From the NCBI GenBank assembly GCA_036897095.1, contig JAYMSP010002261.1, positions 1 through 25,304 of the forward strand: a DNA stretch of 25,304 nucleotides, in the 5' to 3' direction. Source of the stretch: Plantago elongata (lineage: Eukaryota; Streptophyta; Magnoliopsida; Lamiales; Plantaginaceae). Position 1 is the stretch's first letter. The number at the start of each line of letters is the position of its first letter. A program made the translations under genes and the position numbers. Under the pieces are notes generated by a model. That model saw only the letters and a program-made list of their open reading frames with translations, was not told the DNA's origin and searched no databases. Positions 20,697 through 25,304 of this stretch are shown in pieces.

Positions 20697-21000
20697 TTGA
20701 AAGCTCAGAGACAACATGCGCACAGGGCCAACCGTCGAGCATACATAGACTTCCACTATTCTAACTCTGTTTTAGGGAATCCGGTGTGGGTGAATGGCTC
20801 CTTTCTCCCATTCCTCAAACTCCGATTTGTATTTTGGTCATATGCGGGCTCTGTTAGTAAGTCCCTCCAGTATATCAACACAAGCAAAATCGGTATAGCA
20901 AATGCATTGCTCGGCATACTCCAGCAATATGTGCCTGAACCTAAAAATCAATTTTGTGTTTATTCCATATGCACCTATCAGGTGTCAGGTCTCCAGATGA
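20697..21000. other. Unassigned GC-richer segment, possible gene relic
   Basis: Base composition rises above the AT-rich surroundings. A 122-codon + frame (20697-21065) and a minus-strand frame with only a few stops (for instance LIFRFRHILLEYAEQ) both look partly protein-like. Neither is recognised. A relic of a gene or transposon ORF is likelier than a live gene. Confidence 0.3.
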
Positions 21001-21002
21001 TA

Positions 21003-21249
21003 CTCTTTCCGTCTCATCAAACTTTATACATTAAGGTTAGCGTGAAATTTTATGTTAAAATTTAAAGTAATGATAAAAAATGAAGAAGGTGTAAAAAAAT
21101 ATACTTTTAATGATAAAATGTATAATTTTGTGTAAAATTGAGATTATTTGTTATTTATTAGTGGTGAGATAAATTTCTTTTTTAGTAATGTATGAAGGTT
21201 ACTGAAAAAGTAAAAAATAATAAATATATATTTGTTACGACAGAGGGGA
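21003..21249 (+). mobile_element. Stowaway-like MITE, 247 bp
   Basis: Left CTCTTTCCGTCTCATCAAA and right end GACAGAGGGGA form imperfect inverted repeats of the Stowaway (CTCCCTCCGTC) type. TA dinucleotides flank both sides (21001-21002 and 21250-21251), as expected for Tc1/mariner elements. The interior is AT-rich and non-coding. Confidence 0.6.
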
Positions 21250-21251
21250 TA

Positions 21252-21555
21252 GAATATAATTACTCAATATATAATTGTACAAGCAAAAACAGAATTATCT
21301 TTATAAACTACTCCACTAAACTAGCATTGTGCCTGCTAATTATTACATGTTGACTAACCAGAGTGAGAACCAAATCTCTTGCTCTTGTAAATGTTGGTAA
21401 ATCAAGTATACAGGGTATAAGAAAGGCCGCCAGTATTGACGACCAAATAAACTCCATGCTTTTCTTATTTTCCCATGACGGGGAAAGATAAATAAATGAT
21501 GAAAAATCTCTTTCTGCAAAAAATTTGTGAACACTTAATAAACTACTACATGAAC
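21252..21555 (-). other. 3' UTR and downstream sequence of the adenylate kinase
   Basis: It is AT-rich and non-coding. On the minus strand AATAAG-like hexamers near 21465 are candidate poly(A) signals. The 63-codon frame at 21343-21534 is not recognised and is taken as chance. Confidence 0.4.
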
Positions 21556-24188
21556 CTATGCTGAAGCAGACTGTTTATCTTCGTTTTCATCAAAGTTCAG
21601 TGCTTCCACCAACTTTGGCAAGGTCTCTGGGATACCACCAGGTATAATGAATTCGAGCATCTTCCCGCGGGCACGATAATATTCCTCCACAGGGCGACTC
21701 TGTAACAATAAAATATATTTCACGTTATAAAACTGCACAAAGTCATTTTTCGAAAATGCTCAAGATTAAAACAGTAAATCTACATGCAACAATGAGCAAG
21801 ATGGCTGGACTATGAATAAGATGAGTTCAGGATCAAAACAAGACTAAAGCCCGGATTTGTAACTAATAAGCACCTCGCAGAGGCATTGGGAGTAAATAAT
21901 AACAAGATTATATACTTAATATAATTTCTTTTTTTTATTCCTTCAGCGTACAGAGTATATTTAGAGTTTTTAGACTGAGGTTGGGGTACCTTTTCATTGT
22001 ATATTCGGAGCCTTTCTCTCACAGTTTCTTCATTATCATCAGAACGGGTTATAAGCTTCGAAGCACATTCGGAAGGTGGAAGAAGTGGATCCATATATAT
22101 ATCTGGACATCCATTTTCACCCTTAACATCGATTGTTGCGACATTAAAGTTCTTCCCACATTGGCTGCAAATCCTTCTTCCAAGGCATTTCTCTAACAGC
22201 ACATTTTCCGGGAGCTTCAGATTTACCACCAGATCAATGTGTGTCACATCATTTAATATCTCCTGCATAAGGTGATCAAGGACACTGTTATGAGATACAC
22301 CAATGCATATAACTTTATTAAACAGGGAAAGGCTCTTCCTCCACCACTTTTCTCACACGAGAGTAAATAAAAATACTGCATTATGGATGAACATCGCTTC
22401 TACAGTAAAGGAATGGTTGCAAGGTATAAGATGATTATTCACATAAATGTTGAAAAGGAAAACCTTGTTTTGTATTAGGCATTACCCACGTACCAGAAAA
22501 AGAGTAACTTCTTTTCTTTTCTTTTCTTTTTTTTTTGGGGGGGGGGGGGGCCTCTAGCACTCAGCATCATGTTATGAAATGCCAATATTCAAATTCGAAC
22601 AAACATACCAAAATTACAAAGGAACTCAATGATTGCAGCATATGTCAATCTTCACTTACAAGTTAACCTAATAAATACAGATGAAGATTACTTACCGCTT
22701 GTCTTACAGTGCGAGGAAAACCATCGAGAATGAATCCCGATTCCCCTTTGGTTTCTCCTGACTCGAGTCTTTTTGACAAAAGATTAATAATTATTTCATC
22801 AGAGACCAATTTACCCTGGTTCACAATTTCTTCCAGCTGCCAAAGAGAATAAGAGGAAAAACAACTAAGCCAGCAAAATAGAAATATCTTCTCAAACTTG
22901 ATCGGATAGAAGCATGTGATTAATGATAAGACATGCTATGAAAAAATACAACCCAAATCGACACGATCACAAGAAGCTCTCATATCTGTCTACACTTAAA
23001 ACCTTAAACAAAGCCTGAAGAAGGGAAATAGAAAAGTCTCCACTTTTATCTCAATTCGAGTTAGAACACTACATCTTGAGCCATAATGGCCAGATGCAGG
23101 CACCTTGCATTTCTCACAGTTATTACAATCAATTCAGTTAATCACATAAGCAACAAATAATACCAACTCAAAACATTGTGAATCTTCAATTTAATAAGGC
23201 TCAAAGCTTTCTAGCCAAATATACTATTCACATATATGACTCTGCATGGGAATCCAATCATCTAGCAACTTATTCACATACAAATTCAATACCTTGCATT
23301 CAGTTAAGAACTCACCAAATCCCCAAACTCTAAACTCCATAAATGTTGGAACTTGGAAGAATAGCTTTCAATCTCACCGAAAAGAACGAACAGGACTTGG
23401 TTAAACTATTTTAAACACTTGTACTTCATAAAATCTAATTTGTATTTGGATTTAAATACCCAAATAGATTTGGACTAAAATACATTTAAAATACCCACTC
23501 AAATGTACATCCAAACACAATTTTCACCAAAATCCATCCAAATGCCCACTCAAATGTCCATCCAATCAGCCACTTAAGTCTTTTTCGGAAACTCCAAGAA
23601 ATCTTCGAAAAAAATAGAACCTTGTCACTATTTTCAAAGATTTTAATTCATGGTTGGAACTTGGAAGTACAGATTGAGGAATGAGCACGAACAACCTACA
23701 CATATCATCCTCAAAGTAACAAGACAAGCAGCTAATGACCAGACCAGCTCAAATTCATTTACCAGTAAAGATCCATACTTTTCTCATATTTCCAAACAAG
23801 TGACCACATATCATACATCACCATCACTTAGAACCACTCTTCCACATCAAAAACAAAAACTTGGAATCCATAGCAAACAAATCAAGCAAAAAGGGAAGAT
23901 CTTGATTACTTGTTTGGACAAGGGACCGGAAGAAGAGAGCTCTTCACGGACGAGATCTCCGGTGGCGATGTGAGGAACACCGAGACGGGACGAGAGGCGG
24001 CTGGCGTATGTGCCTTTACCAACACCTGGGCAACCCAAGAAGACCCACTGGACATTCTTGCCCTTTGGTTCTGCGCGAGGGGTAGATTGGGAATTTAGCT
24101 CGGCGATAGCCGTAGAGAGAGGCCTGGTGAGGAAAGGAGATCTGGAGACGGAGGATCTGAGAAGGCGGGTCAATGAGAGAGCCGCCAT
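21556..24188 (-). CDS. Organellar adenylate kinase (AMP + ATP to 2 ADP), 4 exons, 278 aa
   Basis: Exons in transcript order: 24188-23910, 22836-22696, 22262-21990, 21699-21556, all phase 0. The joined frame is 278 codons, near the plant chloroplast/mitochondrial adenylate kinase length (Arabidopsis At2g37250 type). Residues 1-30 ([17 protein letters not shown]) are Arg/Ser/Leu-rich and free of acid until Glu30, as in an organellar transit peptide. The P-loop is GCPGVGKGT (52-60), the AMP-site motif ATGD is 75-78, DGFPRT is 131-136, the LID start CSQCGKNFN (172-180) keeps two cysteines, and [16 protein letters not shown] binds phosphate and closes the LID. It balances adenylates in plastid or mitochondrion; the targeting is not resolved. 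The ATG context (ATCAATGGCGG) is near the plant optimum. For exon 3 the in-frame acceptor TTATGCAG is chosen over AACAG, which breaks the frame. Confidence 0.93.
22511..22550 (+). repeat. TTTTC microsatellite joined to poly-T and poly-G runs
   Basis: About four CTTTT units are followed by ten T and then thirteen G, inside adenylate kinase intron 2. Such a junction is prone to slippage and sequencing error. Confidence 0.75.
23440..23573 (-). mobile_element. Tourist-like MITE end inside adenylate kinase intron 1
   Basis: TCCAATCAGCCAC (23561-23573) followed by TTA is nearly the complement of the GGGGCTGATTGGA end of the MITE at 19828. Internal CCCACTCAAATGTCCATCC repeats (23495-23560) echo its sub-terminal CATTTAAATG pattern. 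The other end was not found, so the left limit is arbitrary. Confidence 0.4.
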
Positions 24189-24779
24189 TGATGGTGGTGG
24201 TCGAGGGTTAGAGGGTGGAGGCGGGGGAAAAGAGATTTCAGCTACTTTTCCAGTGAGACTTTATAGTGAGGGACACTGGGTCGTGTCGTGTGGTATGTTC
24301 CGCATTACGTTAACTAAATGTGGGAAGAGAATCTTTTTCGAAGATTCGGCATCATATATTTTATATTAATTTGTACTTTATGAAAATTAATCCATACGTC
24401 TCAGTTTCATTGTTCCATTTTAACTTTGGTGATGCCACGATATAATTTATTTCATTATGCGGCTGTTTTGATTTTTGAGGAATTAGGTAAAGTCCACCAT
24501 TTTTGTTAACCAATTCCTTGTTTGGTTTTTTTTGTGAGTGAAATTCACAAATGGGATTTTGGTTGGATCACAATTTCATGTCTTGAACCAGAACAGTGTT
24601 TCATGTGTAATGGAAGGAGAAACCCACAAAAACAATTTCTTCTATGAGCAGGTATTCTCAAATGGGTTTATGTGGAGCTACAGTAATGGCGAATTAAGCC
24701 ATACCGACCTGTACTGTTGTAATCCTGACCAAAGTCTCCATACAAGATACATCCATCACTGTACACTTGCCCTAATTTG
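24189..24779. other. Divergent intergenic region upstream of the adenylate kinase
   Basis: The first 60-100 bases are the purine-rich leader of the adenylate kinase. The rest would serve as promoter for it and for a possible + strand gene to the right. No clear TATA box is seen for the kinase. An 80-codon + frame (24538-24780) has no recognised motif. Confidence 0.4.
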
Positions 24780-24867
24780 ACAATACAGAGAAGTATCTCT
24801 TCCTTTTACGGCTGAGGCGATTCCTTCTTCGTGCGATGCGATTCGAGCTGAAATCACCTCCATTCTG
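24780..24867 (+). other. Probable non-coding first exon of a downstream + strand gene
   Basis: Pyrimidine-rich, GC-richer sequence (TCTCTTCCTTTTACGGCTGA) ends in CCATTCTG before GTGAGT, a perfect 5' splice site at 24868. T-rich intron-like sequence follows to the window edge. This looks like a 5' UTR exon plus its first intron; the coding part is outside the window. Confidence 0.4.
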
Positions 24868-25304
24868 GTGAGTATTTATGTTTATGTTGTGAATGAATAC
24901 GTAGCATTGATTCGTTTTATGAATTGTAAAGTTTTCTTCAATCGAGTCGGTGGAGTACTGCGTAGAATGAGTACGGGTATCAATATAGATCGAATTCATG
25001 TAGTAGCTTAGCTTAGTTTTTAAGAGGGGTGTATTGTGGTTCAGAGTTTGGATTTTGTTTATTTGTGATTGACATGATTCGTAGTTGGTTCAATTGGTGT
25101 CAAATTCGAGTATTGCTTTAGGTTAATTTATGAATCAAACATTACTTGTGATAATTAGTGCTTGAATATTTAGATTTGTGCGATCAATATTGTAAGGTCC
25201 GATAAATTTCATCATCTATTCGAATAGTTAATAAAATATTAATTTTATTATTTCGAACGAGCAAAAATATTACGTAAGTGGATTAGGTCGAATTTAGAAT
25301 TTTA

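Noticed and set aside
22263..22295. Kinase exon 3 starting at the AACAG acceptor near 22290
   Set aside because: It shifts the frame. The TTATGCAG acceptor at 22263-22264 joins RTVRQA to [10 protein letters not shown] in frame, as in the family.
23650..23973. + frame of 107 codons
   Set aside because: It spans the kinase exon 1/intron junction on the opposite strand and has no motif.
1..25304. CRISPR arrays, bacterial operons or phage-like features
   Set aside because: The genes are spliced plant genes and no regularly spaced direct repeats are seen.

Overview
The window is nuclear DNA of a flowering plant, most likely a eudicot and possibly an asterid (the clade is an inference from overall gene look, not a computed placement). 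The evidence is spliced genes with GT-AG introns, a plant-specific Lambda glutathione transferase, a circadian clock pseudo-response regulator of the PRR7/PRR3 type with a CCT domain, an organellar adenylate kinase, and abundant plant transposable elements (copia LTRs, LINE, SINE, MITEs).

Layout. (1) 1-6738: the 3' part of a decayed Ty1/copia-like, probably Sirevirus-type, LTR retrotransposon on the + strand. It has a broken env-like/plant-transposon-protein ORF with many stops and frameshifts and several intron-like gaps (1-4914), an untranslated spacer ending in a polypurine tract (4960-5297), and an LTR with its own TATA box (5298-6738). (2) 6739-6952: the C-terminal RNase H piece of a LINE. 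(3) 7281-9633 (+): an intact ten-exon Lambda GST, 235 aa. (4) 9881-10620: an LTR-like block in minus orientation, interrupted by a short tRNA-like SINE with a perfect 18-bp target duplication. (5) 11392-16750 (-): an intact eight-exon PRR7-like clock gene, 735 aa, with a spliced 5' leader reaching about 17.57 kb and a promoter holding a G-box and an evening element 12 bp apart. (6) 18.1-21.25 kb: a dense cluster of small DNA transposons (two related MITEs in inverted orientation, a Stowaway-like relic, a ~0.69-kb foldback/MULE-like element, a Tourist-like MITE with TAA duplications, and another Stowaway-like MITE with TA duplications). (7) 21556-24188 (-): an intact four-exon organellar adenylate kinase, 278 aa. 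(8) 24780-25304: a probable non-coding first exon of a further + strand gene that runs off the window.

The three host genes are unrelated in pathway: redox/thiol chemistry (GSTL), the circadian clock (PRR), and adenylate balance in organelles (AMK). There is no operon-like logic. The mobile DNA lies mostly between genes, and one MITE-like end lies in an adenylate kinase intron.

All exon boundaries were set by hand from reading frame, GT-AG signals and recalled family conservation. No alignment or database search was run. I see no convincing undescribed system. The most unusual items are the intron-like cassettes in the env-like ORF, the stop-free 78-nt last intron of the GST, and the foldback/MITE cluster.
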